Positions 37,411 to 46,542 of a DNA stretch of 54,941 nucleotides are shown here, in pieces. This DNA comes from Bacteroidales bacterium. GTDB lineage: Bacteria > Bacteroidota > Bacteroidia > Bacteroidales > Lentimicrobiaceae. The notes beneath the pieces are model-generated. The model did no database searches, was not told where the DNA came from, and saw nothing but the letters and a program-made list of their open reading frames with translations. The stretch covers positions 64,770-119,710 of the forward strand of contig JALHHH010000011.1 in NCBI GenBank assembly GCA_022837485.1, in the 5' to 3' direction. The first letter of the stretch is position 1. Each line of letters opens with the position of its first letter. A program made the translations under genes and the position numbers.

Positions 37411-38667
37411 TCAGTGCTTAACGCTTGCAAAATCATCCGGATTGTGCTTGTGTTTGAATAGTATAGCAAAAGCAACGGTTATCACCAGAGCATAAATAGC
37501 AAAGGCCATCCATATCTCGGACCAGTTTTTTGATCCGTCTTCAAGAAGGAAAAATTCATCGATGAGGATACCACTGAGGTAACTTCCCGCCAGGGCTCCA
37601 AAACCGTTGGTCATCATCATAAACAAGCCTTGTGCACTTGCCCGTATGCCCGAATGACTTTGTGTTTCAACATACAGCGAACCTGAAATATTAAAGAAAT
37701 CGAATGCCATTCCATAAATGATTCCTGAAAGAATAATCATCCATAACCCGCCTGCCGGATCGCCGAAACTAAAAAGTCCGAATCTGAACACCCATGCAAT
37801 CATACTGAAAAGCATCACCTTCTTTATTCCGAAACGCTTTAAAAAGAAAGGAATTGCCAGAATGAAAAGTGTCTCGGATATCTGAGAAACCGACATGATG
37901 ATAGCCGGATACCTTACCGCTATCAGATTCTGAAATTCTGGAATTTTAGCAAAATCGTGAAGGAAGGTATCGCCATACATATTTGTTAGCTGAAGAGCAG
38001 CCCCAAGCAACATGGCAAACATAAAAAACAACGCCATCTTGTAGTTTTTAAACAGCGAGAAAGCATTAAGACCCATCGCATCAAAAAGGGATCTTTTTTC
38101 TTCTTTATGACCTGCTGGAGGACAATCGGGAAGGGTAAAAGCATAAAGACCAAGGAATAGGGAAGCTCCGGCTGCAACATAAAACTGGGCCGAGGAAGTC
38201 TCGATGTGCAGCAGACTGACAATCCACATCGCAACGATAAAGCCCACCGTGCCCCATACCCGAATGGGAGGATAATGCGTTACTATATCCAATCCACTCT
38301 TTTTCAATGATGTATATGCTACAGCGATGGTCAGTGAAATGGTAGGCATGTAAAACATCATATTTACCAGCATTACCCAGAAAAAGACACCCGGATCGTC
38401 GATGTTTGGGAGGTAATACAGAAGGGCAGCACCGGCCAGATGAAAGATCCCCAGAAGCTTTTGAGCACTGATGTACCGGTCGGCAATAATTCCAGCTATG
38501 GCCGGCATAAAGAGAGAAGAAATTCCCATAGTTGAGAAAATAGCGCCAAACTCAGCACCCGACCACTGTTTGTGCTGAAACCAGAAAGCTCCGATGGTGA
38601 TCAGCCATGAACCCCAGATAAAAAACTGAAAAAAATTCATGACGGTTAACCGTACTTTAATACCCAT
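37411..38667 (-). CDS. NupG/XapB-like nucleoside:H+ symporter (MFS)
   Basis: A 418-residue MFS transporter with 12 hydrophobic helices. The N-terminus MGIKVRLTVMNFFQFFIWGSWLITIGAF and the segments ADRYISAQKLLGIFHLAGA and GFIVAMW match the nucleoside:H+ symporter family (NupG, XapB), which import nucleosides across the inner membrane. The frame is open to 38856, but the upstream 63 codons are not membrane-protein-like and a TACCTTTG promoter box lies at 38704-38711, so the ATG at 38667 is chosen. Substrate is inferred from family only. It is divergent from gcvP. Confidence 0.85.
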   Translation of the reverse strand: MGIKVRLTVMNFFQFFIWGSWLITIGAFWFQHKQWSGAEFGAIFSTMGISSLFMPAIAGIIADRYISAQKLLGIFHLAGAALLYYLPNIDDPGVFFWVMLVNMMFYMPTISLTIAVAYTSLKKSGLDIVTHYPPIRVWGTVGFIVAMWIVSLLHIETSSAQFYVAAGASLFLGLYAFTLPDCPPAGHKEEKRSLFDAMGLNAFSLFKNYKMALFFMFAMLLGAALQLTNMYGDTFLHDFAKIPEFQNLIAVRYPAIIMSVSQISETLFILAIPFFLKRFGIKKVMLFSMIAWVFRFGLFSFGDPAGGLWMIILSGIIYGMAFDFFNISGSLYVETQSHSGIRASAQGLFMMMTNGFGALAGSYLSGILIDEFFLLEDGSKNWSEIWMAFAIYALVITVAFAILFKHKHNPDDFASVKH

Positions 38668-38703
38668 GGTAACAATAGTTTTAGGTTGAAAATTGTGAAG
38701 GAG

Positions 38704-38711
38704 CAAAGGTA
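38704..38711 (-). promoter_or_regulatory. -7 box of the NupG-like transporter gene
   Basis: Minus strand reads TACCTTTG, an exact TAnnTTTG, 36 bases before the ATG at 38667. It excludes the in-frame ORF extension to 38856. Confidence 0.5.
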
Positions 38712-38936
38712 AAAAAAACAACATCGCTCTGCATGATCTTTCCAGGACGGCTTTACCTAATCCGCTATCCCACATTCTGCAGCATCTTAATGCCACTAAT
38801 CGGTGCATGCGAATACAGAGCAAGAATACCAGGCGCGGGCTAAAATAAAGATTCAATTTATTCCATATTACTGATATTCATTTATTTAAATACATTAAAC
38901 TTTTTGTGCAAATTTTACGGTAAATCGGAGAATCTT

Positions 38937-38944
38937 TATCTTTG
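38937..38944 (+). promoter_or_regulatory. -7 box of gcvP
   Basis: TATCTTTG, an exact TAnnTTTG, 49 bases before the gcvP ATG. A TTTG occurs at 38903-38906, but the 30-base spacer is too long, so the -33 element is unclear. Confidence 0.5.
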
Positions 38945-38993
38945 CCGCACATTTGAACAGGCATTAACAATCGAATTATAATACTCTCAGCCC

Positions 38994-41891
38994 ATGTCGA
39001 AACTTACCAACAATTTTATCAACCGTCACAACGGACCCAGGGCCCGTGAAGTGGAAGAAATGCTGCAAACCATAGGTGCAAAAAGTCTTGATGCACTCAT
39101 TGACGAAACCATTCCTTCAAGAATACGTTTAAGTGCTCCGCTGAACCTTCCGGCTGCCATGAATGAATATGAATACCTCAATCATCTGAAAAGCCTTGGT
39201 TCAAAAAATAAAATCTACAAATCATACATAGGGCTGGGATACTACAACAGCATCACTCCGGGAGTCATTCAGCGCAACATTCTTGAAAACCCGGGATGGT
39301 ATACCTCCTACACCCCATATCAGGCAGAAATTTCACAGGGAAGGCTCGAAGCTCTTCTCATCTATCAAACCATGATCAGCAGTCTTACCGGTCTGCCCCT
39401 GGCAAATGCATCGTTGCTCGATGAAGCTACGGCTGCTGCAGAAGCCATGATCATGCTTTATAATTCCAGGCCGCGCGAAGCCGTTAAAGCCGGAGCCTGC
39501 CGGTTCTTCGTTTCAGATAAACTCTTTCCACAGACCATAGATGTTCTGAATACCAGGGCCGAACCTCTCGGCATACAAATAGAAACCGGTGACTGGAAGA
39601 CCATTGAATTTGACGGAACCTGGTTCGGAGCTATCGTTCAGTACCCCGACGAAACCGGAGAAATCCACGATTACAGCAGTTTTGTTGCAAATGCGCACGA
39701 AAAAGGAATCCTGGTAGCTGTCGCTGCCGACCTTATGAGCCTTGCCCTGCTCACCCCTCCGGGCGAATGGGGTGCCGATGTGGTTGTAGGGTCCAACCAG
39801 CGGTTTGGATTACCGATGGGTTTTGGCGGACCACATGCCGGATATTTTGCCACCCGCGAAGAATACAAGCGTAATATTCCCGGCCGCATTATTGGTGTAT
39901 CGGTTGATACACAGGGTAACAGGGCTTTACGCATGGCTCTGCAAACCCGCGAGCAGCACATTAAACGCGAACGTGCAACATCAAACATCTGTACGGCGCA
40001 GGCGCTTCTGGCCACTATGAGCGGGATGTATGCCGTTTATCACGGCGCCGAAGGAATAAAGCAAATTGCCGAACGCATCAACATACTGGCAGGAGTTCTT
40101 GCAACCGAAGTGCTCAAATACGGATACACCCAACTGAATGAAACTTACTTTGACACCGTCAGGATTCAGGTTCCGGAAACGGTACGTATGGCCGAATTCA
40201 AGAAACTGGCTCTGGAAAATGAAGTTAACTTCAGGTACATCAACGATCGGCTGATAAGCATCAGCATTGACGAAACAACAAACCTTGAAGACGTCAACAC
40301 CCTGGTTAACATCTTTGCCTCTGCTGCAAAAAAACAGTTCCTCGAATATGTCTGCATTCCGGAAGAATGCTGCCGCATAAAGACCATTCCCGATGCGTTC
40401 AGAAGGAAATCGGCTTTCCTGAGTGATGACGTATTTAACACATATCATTCCGAAACCGGAATGATGCGCTTTATCAAAAAGCTGGAAGGTAAAGACCTCT
40501 CGCTCAACCGTTCGATGATTCCCCTGGGATCTTGTACCATGAAGCTGAATGCTGCTGCCGAATTGTTTGCCCTCAGCTGGCCTGAATTCAACAGCCTGCA
40601 CCCCTTTGTCCCGGAAGAACAGGCCGAAGGCTACCATCTGATGATTCGCGATCTGGAAAAGGCTCTTTGCGAAATCACCGGTTTTGCCGCTGTTTCCTTC
40701 CAGCCCAACTCCGGAGCCGCCGGTGAATACACCGGACTGCTGGTTATAAGAGCATATCACATCAGCCGGGGAGAAGGGCATCGCAACGTCTGCCTGATTC
40801 CCGCATCTGCTCATGGCACCAACCCCGCCAGTGCAGCAATGGCAGGCATGACCGTGGTGGTCGTTAAAACCGATGCCAACGGCAACATCGACATGGCCGA
40901 TTTAAAAGAAAAGGCAGAAAAATATAAGGACACCCTGTCGGTCTGTATGGTAACCTATCCTTCCACACACGGCGTTTTCGAAGAAGCCATTCTGGATCTC
41001 GTAAACGTTATTCATGAAAACGGCGGACAGGTATACATGGACGGTGCCAACATGAATGCTCAGGTAGGACTTACCAGCCCGGGATTCATAGGTGCAGATG
41101 TATGTCACCTTAACTTACACAAGACTTTTGCTATCCCTCACGGCGGCGGCGGACCCGGTGTCGGACCCATCGGAGTGGCCAGTCACCTGAAGCCCTTCCT
41201 GCCGGGTCATGCCCTGGTAAAAACCGGAGGCGATAACCGCATTAGTGCAGTTGCTGCAGCCCCTTATGGAAGCGCCTCCATCCTTCCGATTTCTTATGGT
41301 TATATTAAACTTCTTGGCGGAGAAGGGCTTACAGAAGCAACCCGAATTGCTATTCTTAACGCCAACTACCTTAAAACCAAACTCGAATCGTATTTCAAGA
41401 TCTTGTACACCGGCAATAACGGCCGTGTTGCACATGAAATGATTCTTGACTGCAATGAGTTCAGCAAGACAGCCGACCTGCAAGTAATCGATCTAGCCAA
41501 GCGATTAATGGATTATGGTTTTCATGCCCCTACGGTTGCTTTCCCGGTTCATGGCACCCTCATGGTAGAACCAACCGAAAGCGAACCCCTGCAGGAGCTC
41601 GACCGGTTTGTGGATGCAATGATCTCCATTCGTCAGGAAATTGATGAAATAGCTGAAGGAAAAGCTGACCGGCAGATAAATGTTATTAAAAAAGCCCCGC
41701 ATACGCTGGCTATGATTGCTGCAGAGCAGTGGGATTTTCCTTATACCAGGGCTAAAGCGGCATTCCCGGTTGGGATTGATATCACCGATAAATACTGGCC
41801 GGCTGTAACCCGCATCGACGATGCATACGGCGATCGTAACCTGATATGTACCTGCGCTCCGGTTTCCGCATATGCCGAAGAAAATAAATAA
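38994..41891 (+). CDS. gcvP: Glycine dehydrogenase (aminomethyl-transferring), glycine cleavage P protein
   Basis: A 965-residue single-chain P protein. It decarboxylates glycine with PLP and passes the aminomethyl group to the lipoyl arm of GcvH. The N-terminal half starts FINRHNGPRAREVEEML and shows the YIGLGYYNSITPGVIQRNILENPGWYTSYTPYQAE core; the C-terminal half has the PLP lysine at Lys710 in LNLHKTFAIPHGGGGPGVGPIG and the glycine-rich loop. It is the fused form, not the GcvPA/GcvPB pair. GcvT and GcvH are not in the window, so the complex is encoded in pieces. A strong terminator follows. Length and motifs are normal. Confidence 0.97.
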   Translation: MSKLTNNFINRHNGPRAREVEEMLQTIGAKSLDALIDETIPSRIRLSAPLNLPAAMNEYEYLNHLKSLGSKNKIYKSYIGLGYYNSITPGVIQRNILENPGWYTSYTPYQAEISQGRLEALLIYQTMISSLTGLPLANASLLDEATAAAEAMIMLYNSRPREAVKAGACRFFVSDKLFPQTIDVLNTRAEPLGIQIETGDWKTIEFDGTWFGAIVQYPDETGEIHDYSSFVANAHEKGILVAVAADLMSLALLTPPGEWGADVVVGSNQRFGLPMGFGGPHAGYFATREEYKRNIPGRIIGVSVDTQGNRALRMALQTREQHIKRERATSNICTAQALLATMSGMYAVYHGAEGIKQIAERINILAGVLATEVLKYGYTQLNETYFDTVRIQVPETVRMAEFKKLALENEVNFRYINDRLISISIDETTNLEDVNTLVNIFASAAKKQFLEYVCIPEECCRIKTIPDAFRRKSAFLSDDVFNTYHSETGMMRFIKKLEGKDLSLNRSMIPLGSCTMKLNAAAELFALSWPEFNSLHPFVPEEQAEGYHLMIRDLEKALCEITGFAAVSFQPNSGAAGEYTGLLVIRAYHISRGEGHRNVCLIPASAHGTNPASAAMAGMTVVVVKTDANGNIDMADLKEKAEKYKDTLSVCMVTYPSTHGVFEEAILDLVNVIHENGGQVYMDGANMNAQVGLTSPGFIGADVCHLNLHKTFAIPHGGGGPGVGPIGVASHLKPFLPGHALVKTGGDNRISAVAAAPYGSASILPISYGYIKLLGGEGLTEATRIAILNANYLKTKLESYFKILYTGNNGRVAHEMILDCNEFSKTADLQVIDLAKRLMDYGFHAPTVAFPVHGTLMVEPTESEPLQELDRFVDAMISIRQEIDEIAEGKADRQINVIKKAPHTLAMIAAEQWDFPYTRAKAAFPVGIDITDKYWPAVTRIDDAYGDRNLICTCAPVSAYAEENK

Positions 41892-41904
41892 ATCTTTTTT
41901 TCTG

Positions 41905-41948
41905 TAATAAAAAAAGAGGCTGTCGCTCAATGCAGCCTCTTTTTTTAT
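41905..41948. terminator. Bidirectional terminator between gcvP and the repeat protein gene
   Basis: AAAAAGAGGCTG at 41911-41922 pairs perfectly with CAGCCTCTTTTT at 41933-41944 across a 10-base loop. A-rich and T-rich flanks allow it to end both the gcvP transcript and the convergent gene ending at 41961. Confidence 0.9.
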
Positions 41949-41960
41949 AAACATAACGTG

Positions 41961-43619
41961 TTATCTGTTACGTCCGCTGTTTTCGCCCGCTGAGCGGGAT
42001 GATTTTGCAGGAGCAACCGTGGCTTGTCTGGAGGAAGAACCCGTTGAACTTCTGCCCGATGTAACGGTCTGGCTGCTGCGTGACTGTGTTTTACTTTCAG
42101 TACTTACCGATGCGGAGCTACGGCTTGATCCGGTACTGCTGTTTCCTATTGCTGGGGCAGATGTGCGTTTTTCAGTCTGCTGAACAGCTTTAGGCCTGCT
42201 GGTGCGAGGGGCTCCAACCTCCGGGCCCGAAGTCCGGCTTGATTTTACCTCACTCGCTGAGGGATTGCTCCTTACCGAAGTTCCTGATCCTGTTGTCACC
42301 CTACCCTGGTATGCAGGCTTACCGATTTCAGGGGCTGAAGTGCGGGTATTGTTTACTACTGGTTTGTCGGTGCGGGTGGCTTTTACCTCCTTACCTGCGG
42401 GATTGCTCCGGCCGGAAGTTCCTGTTCCTGTTGCTACCCTTCCCTGGTTTGCAGGCTTACCGATTTCAGGAGCTGAGGAGCGGGTATTGTTTACCGATGG
42501 TTTGTCGGTGCGGGTGGTTTTTACCTCCTTACCTCCGGGAGTGCTCCGTCCGGTAGTTCCGGTACCTGTACTTACCCTTCCCTGGTTTGCGGGGCTGCCA
42601 ACGTCGGGAACCGAAGTACGTGTATTGTTCACTACAGGGCGTTCCGGCTGAGTTTTGGTGGTCTGAGCGGTATTTCTTCCGGATCCAACTGCCGTGGAAG
42701 TGCGGTTGCCGGTTGTTACTGCAGGTTGTGCAGTTGAACGGCCCGGGTCGCCGTGGCGCTGTGCGTACAGAGCCGATCCTTCGCTGCGCAGATCAGGGCG
42801 TGAGTATGTCTGGTTGTACCTTCCACCGTCGCGGTATGTACGAACCGTTGTTGAGTAGTGGCGGTGACGATTGTAGTAGTGGTCGGTATAGTGAGTATAT
42901 CTGTAGTAGTTTGCGTAACGGTAGTGATGGTAGTAGTGATGGTGCCAGTGAGCGTGGTATCCGTAGTAGTAATCCCAGTAGTAAGCTCTCCAGGGCCTCC
43001 AGTATGTAGGATAGTATCCCCAGTACCAGGGAGAGTGCCATACAACGTAAGTAGGCATGTAAATGTAGCGGATTACCGGCCAGGCATGTACCTCTACGTA
43101 AGTGGCGCCGGGTACAACCGTTGTGCCTGTGTTTACAACCCTGGCGTTCCCGGTGTAAGCGGGATTGGGCGTTTCACGAACCGTTCCGTCAGCATTGTAA
43201 TAAGGCTCTATAATGTAGTTTTTACCATACAGCAACTCATCGCCAATCATCTGCACGTAAACCTTCCCATGCCTGTCCTTATTGACAGTGATAACCGCAA
43301 CGTCCTGATTCTCTCTGGCATTGATGGCTACCCGAAGTACTATGGTGTGGTCTAACCCATCCACGTAGTCGGTAACAGTAATGTAGTCGATGTAGTTGTC
43401 GCCGTTGAGGTCTAAATTGTTAATGTAGGAATCTTCGGCATTCAGGCTTTTTTCAAAACCTTCAATCGTTTCCGATTCCTGGAAAAGTTTCATTACAGCA
43501 TACAAGTTTAGGTTATCTCCGGGGAGGTTTAACCGTTCCTGTCTGTAGTCTACGGCACTTACTCCAAAACCTGTGGCGAGGATAAGTACCATTGCGAATA
43601 ATCTTCTGAGCGCTTTCAT
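41961..43619 (-). CDS. Secreted Tyr/His/Trp-rich protein with EF-hand-like loop and tandem repeats
   Basis: A 552-residue protein I cannot assign. A signal peptide (about 1-22) is followed by a globular region (24-180) that includes a D-x-N-x-D-x-x-x-D calcium-loop-like sequence, D70-L-N-G-D-N-Y-I-D. Residues about 182-256 are extremely rich in Tyr, His and Trp (for example WHSPWYWGYYPTYWRPWRAY and HAHWHHHYYHHYRY). The C-terminal half is Ser/Thr/Arg-rich and low in complexity, with three 46-residue repeats (328-373, 374-419, 420-465) of the type VNNTRTSAPEIGKPANQGRV. Such regions may bind metal or adhere to surfaces or glycans (inference). There is no T9SS domain at the end. A -7 box is at 43684-43691. 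Confidence 0.8.
   Translation of the reverse strand: MKALRRLFAMVLILATGFGVSAVDYRQERLNLPGDNLNLYAVMKLFQESETIEGFEKSLNAEDSYINNLDLNGDNYIDYITVTDYVDGLDHTIVLRVAINARENQDVAVITVNKDRHGKVYVQMIGDELLYGKNYIIEPYYNADGTVRETPNPAYTGNARVVNTGTTVVPGATYVEVHAWPVIRYIYMPTYVVWHSPWYWGYYPTYWRPWRAYYWDYYYGYHAHWHHHYYHHYRYANYYRYTHYTDHYYNRHRHYSTTVRTYRDGGRYNQTYSRPDLRSEGSALYAQRHGDPGRSTAQPAVTTGNRTSTAVGSGRNTAQTTKTQPERPVVNNTRTSVPDVGSPANQGRVSTGTGTTGRSTPGGKEVKTTRTDKPSVNNTRSSAPEIGKPANQGRVATGTGTSGRSNPAGKEVKATRTDKPVVNNTRTSAPEIGKPAYQGRVTTGSGTSVRSNPSASEVKSSRTSGPEVGAPRTSRPKAVQQTEKRTSAPAIGNSSTGSSRSSASVSTESKTQSRSSQTVTSGRSSTGSSSRQATVAPAKSSRSAGENSGRNR
42225..42638 (-). repeat. Three tandem 138-bp repeats inside the Tyr/His/Trp-rich protein gene
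   Basis: Units at 42501-42638, 42363-42500 and 42225-42362, each encoding 46 residues with no gaps between them. Copies one and two share the ending KTTRTDK/KATRTDK; the third has drifted at its end (SSRTSG). The DNA copies are similar enough to allow recombination and copy number change. Confidence 0.8.
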
Positions 43620-44152
43620 GGCATTTGGTTTTTAAAGTTTATTTTTATCAGGGTTAGCTACCCACATCTTGCAAACCTCATACCAAAATTAGAAATTAGT
43701 TAAAATTAGTTAATTTATCAGTATCCGAATTTATTTATCTTTCTGTTTTTTAATGTTTTATAATTATTGATTTTTTAGAAAATTAAACTTGAAAAGCACT
43801 CTGGTTTACCAAAATATAGTACAAAAAATAATATTTTGTTTCCCATTACTTTTTAAATTATTTTTTTGATAAAAAGTATACTGGAATAAAAACGGGTATA
43901 ATAAACAAGATTTTTCCAACGAAACAGGGCACCCTCCTATTACCCCGTTTTGACAGCCGGGATCAGCTAAATCAAAGAAAATGTAGGAGATCAGGATACC
44001 ATGGCTTCAAATTCAGCGTCTTAACTTTTTCAAAAAGTCTGTGATGCAGCTTTTTCAAAGAACCCTTTAAAAATTAAGTAAATTTACCGGTCTGTGACTA
44101 TGTATTAAAAAATTCTCAGAAAACCGTCCAAACCCTGCCAGCTTTGATTGTC
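43620..44152. other. AT-rich divergent intergenic region
   Basis: The gap of 533 bases is strongly AT-rich. The minus-strand box TAATTTTG at 43684-43691 probably serves the repeat-protein gene. The short direct repeat AATTAGTT occurs twice near 43690-43710. No clear promoter for the fucosidase gene was found; TAAATTTA near 44075-44085 differs by one base from the box. Confidence 0.45.
43684..43691 (-). promoter_or_regulatory. -7 box of the Tyr/His/Trp-rich repeat protein gene
   Basis: Minus strand reads TAATTTTG (exact TAnnTTTG), giving a leader of about 60 bases. Upstream -33 element not clear. Confidence 0.4.
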
Positions 44153-46354
44153 ATGAAGTGGTTGAATAGTGTTTTTTTATTAATCCGGGCAGAAAGGCTC
44201 CTTATTCGTCTGACAATTGCATTCCTGTGCCTGTTGAATTTCTCATCGTGTGAAACGAAGCGCGTCTATGTAGGGCAGTTTACATTTGACAGGAAAATGT
44301 CTGCAGAGCGTAAGGCAATGATGGCAGGCCGGGTGGTTCCCGATGCCAGACAACTGGAGTGGCAGAAACTTGAATTAACTGCTTTCATCCATTTTGGCAT
44401 CAACACGTTTACCGGTCGTGAGTGGGGGGATGGCACAGAATCGCCCGAACTTTTCAACCCGGAAAGACTGGATGCCGGACAGTGGGTTACCGCATTGAAA
44501 GATGCCGGAATAAAACTGGTAATATTAACGGCCAAGCATCACGACGGATTTTGTCTGTGGCCAACAAAAACCACTATGCATTCAGTAACGGGCTCACCGT
44601 GGCGTGATGGCGAAGGAGATGTTGTATGGGAGTTAAAAAAAGCCTGCGAAGATGCGGATCTCCGTTTTGGCATATACCTTTCGCCCTGGGACCGCAATTC
44701 GCCCGTATACGGAAATTCACCCTTATATAATGAACTGTATATTCAACAGCTTACTGAGTTGCTCAGCAATTACGGACGCATTGATGAAGTGTGGTTCGAC
44801 GGGGCATGCGGAGAAGGGCCTGATGGTAAAAAACAGGAGTACGACTGGGCTGCATACTATGATCTGATCCGCCGCCTGCAGCCGGAGGCCGTTGTAGCCA
44901 TCAAAGGTGAGGATGTGCGCTGGGTAGGGACTGAGAGCGGTTACGGCAGGGCAACCGAATGGAGCGTAACGGCACTTGCACCCGGAGGAAGACCCGAAAT
45001 GCAGGCGATTAATCAAAATCTGGGATTAGATGAAACCAGCGCAGACCTTGGAAGCAGAGAGGTACTGGAAAAGGCTGGTCAGGTTTTCTGGTTTCCTGCT
45101 GAAGTAGACGTATCCATTCGACCCGGATGGTTTTTTCATGAAAACGAAACTCCCCGTATCAAATCCCTGCCCCGGTTAGCCGATATATATTTTAACTCCG
45201 TTGGGATGAATTCGGTATTGCTGTTAAACATCCCTCCGGATAGGCGCGGGCTGATACATGAAACCGATGTTGCTCGTCTTAAGGAATTTGGCAATTGGGT
45301 GAGTTCATCTTTCAGAGATAATCTTTCGTTACAGGCAACTGTAATACCCTCCGGGTTAAAAGCCCTTGCTGATGGTGACAGAGAAACGTATAAGAGTATG
45401 GGAAACACACCTGCGTATGCAGAGCTGACTTTTAAGGAAGATATTGTGTTTGATGTTATTTTACTTCAGGAATATATTGAACACGGGCAAAGGGTGGAGG
45501 AGTTTACGATAGAGGTACAGAAAGAAGGCAAATGGACTGAAGTGGCCGGTGGCACGACCATAGGCTACAAGCGACTACTTCGTATACAGCCGGTTAGAGC
45601 TTCAAAGGTTCGCATAAATATAAAAAAATCACGAGGCGATGCCTTCATTGCGGAAGCCGGGCTGTTTTTAACTTCAGAAATAATCAGCGATCCGGTCATT
45701 CGCAGAAACAAGGATGGCTGGGTAAGCATGTCGAACGAAACTCCCTGTCCCCATATAACGTATACCCTTGACGGAAGCGATCCGGATCGGGAATCGGATC
45801 GGTATACCACTCCGTTTCTGTTGCCCCGGAAAGGAATCGTAAAAGCCCGTGCATTTAACCGGGATCTTTCTGAAAGTGGAAATATCATTACTGAAACATA
45901 CGATGTCTGCAAAACAAACTGGCGCATTGCAGTTGCTGAACCTTCGCATCCTGCATTCCCGGCAGAAAACGTGATAGATGAAGACCCCGGCAGCATGTGG
46001 CATACCGCCTTGGAAGGAATATTGCCACCTCCTCCCTATTCCGTTACGGTTGACATGAATGACACGCTGAGTGTTTGCGGTTTTACATACGCGCCCCGAA
46101 ACGATGGAAACTTCAGCGGTACGGCGCTTCAGTATGAATTTGCAACAAGCACCGATGGCGTTCACTGGTTGCCGCAGGTTAAGGGCGAGTTTGCCAATAT
46201 GCTGAACAATCCGTCGAAGCAAACGATAGAATTCGAACAAACGGCACAGGTGCGGTACTTTCGCTTTACCATGCTTAAAGGAATTTACGGAGAAAACTGG
46301 ATTTCGGCGGCAGAGCTTGGCATTATCAGCTGTGGGGAGGCATTTCCGCAATAA
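44153..46354 (+). CDS. Alpha-L-fucosidase, GH29, lipoprotein with C-terminal carbohydrate-binding domains
   Basis: A 733-residue enzyme that releases L-fucose from glycans. The ATG at 44153 is preferred over a TTG at 44144. The signal ends in lipobox FSSC (Cys33). The GH29 barrel (about 50-400) shows FIHFGINTFTGREWGDG, the KHHDGFCLWPTK signature, and the nucleophile Asp216 in EVWFDGACGEG. After the barrel come a beta-sandwich, a chitobiase C-terminal-like domain (TYTLDGSDPDRES), and a coagulation-factor 5/8 type C (CBM32-like) domain near the end (FPAENVIDEDPGSMWHT). The acid/base residue is not assigned here. No SusC/SusD pair or other glycan genes are adjacent, so it is not in a typical polysaccharide utilisation locus. 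Membrane anchored, periplasm or surface. Confidence 0.93.
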   Translation: MKWLNSVFLLIRAERLLIRLTIAFLCLLNFSSCETKRVYVGQFTFDRKMSAERKAMMAGRVVPDARQLEWQKLELTAFIHFGINTFTGREWGDGTESPELFNPERLDAGQWVTALKDAGIKLVILTAKHHDGFCLWPTKTTMHSVTGSPWRDGEGDVVWELKKACEDADLRFGIYLSPWDRNSPVYGNSPLYNELYIQQLTELLSNYGRIDEVWFDGACGEGPDGKKQEYDWAAYYDLIRRLQPEAVVAIKGEDVRWVGTESGYGRATEWSVTALAPGGRPEMQAINQNLGLDETSADLGSREVLEKAGQVFWFPAEVDVSIRPGWFFHENETPRIKSLPRLADIYFNSVGMNSVLLLNIPPDRRGLIHETDVARLKEFGNWVSSSFRDNLSLQATVIPSGLKALADGDRETYKSMGNTPAYAELTFKEDIVFDVILLQEYIEHGQRVEEFTIEVQKEGKWTEVAGGTTIGYKRLLRIQPVRASKVRINIKKSRGDAFIAEAGLFLTSEIISDPVIRRNKDGWVSMSNETPCPHITYTLDGSDPDRESDRYTTPFLLPRKGIVKARAFNRDLSESGNIITETYDVCKTNWRIAVAEPSHPAFPAENVIDEDPGSMWHTALEGILPPPPYSVTVDMNDTLSVCGFTYAPRNDGNFSGTALQYEFATSTDGVHWLPQVKGEFANMLNNPSKQTIEFEQTAQVRYFRFTMLKGIYGENWISAAELGIISCGEAFPQ

Positions 46355-46502
46355 GCACTTTTAGTTTGCGTACCAGCCTTCGGCAAACGACTGGGATGAC
46401 GCAATACTAGTTGTTAAGCCGGCATTAAAGTTGAGGAAGCAAAAATCCAGTTTTTTTTAATGACTGTCACCAACATATACAGAAAACCTGAAGCAAAAAC
46501 AC

Positions 46503-46510
46503 TACCTTTG
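46503..46510 (+). promoter_or_regulatory. -7 box of efp
   Basis: TACCTTTG, an exact TAnnTTTG, 32 bases before the efp ATG at 46543. No clear -33 TTTG. Confidence 0.5.
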
Positions 46511-46542
46511 CGCACGAAAAAAATTAACAAGTATCAGATTTT

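Larger units (their letters stand above)
38668..38993. other. Divergent intergenic region between transporter and gcvP
   Basis: These 326 bases hold the promoters of both genes (minus-strand box at 38704-38711, plus-strand box at 38937-38944). The middle is AT-rich. A glycine riboswitch before gcvP was looked for by eye and not recognised. Confidence 0.5.

Noticed and set aside
38668..38993. Glycine riboswitch before gcvP
   Set aside because: No conserved core could be recognised by eye, and the leader after the promoter box is only about 45 bases, too short for one.
39981..40814. 277-codon minus-strand frame inside gcvP
   Set aside because: Shadow frame of a conserved gene; nothing in it resembles a protein family.
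42202..42651. Plus-strand frame of 149 codons with internal repeats
   Set aside because: The repetition is the mirror of the 138-bp repeats in the minus-strand coding gene.
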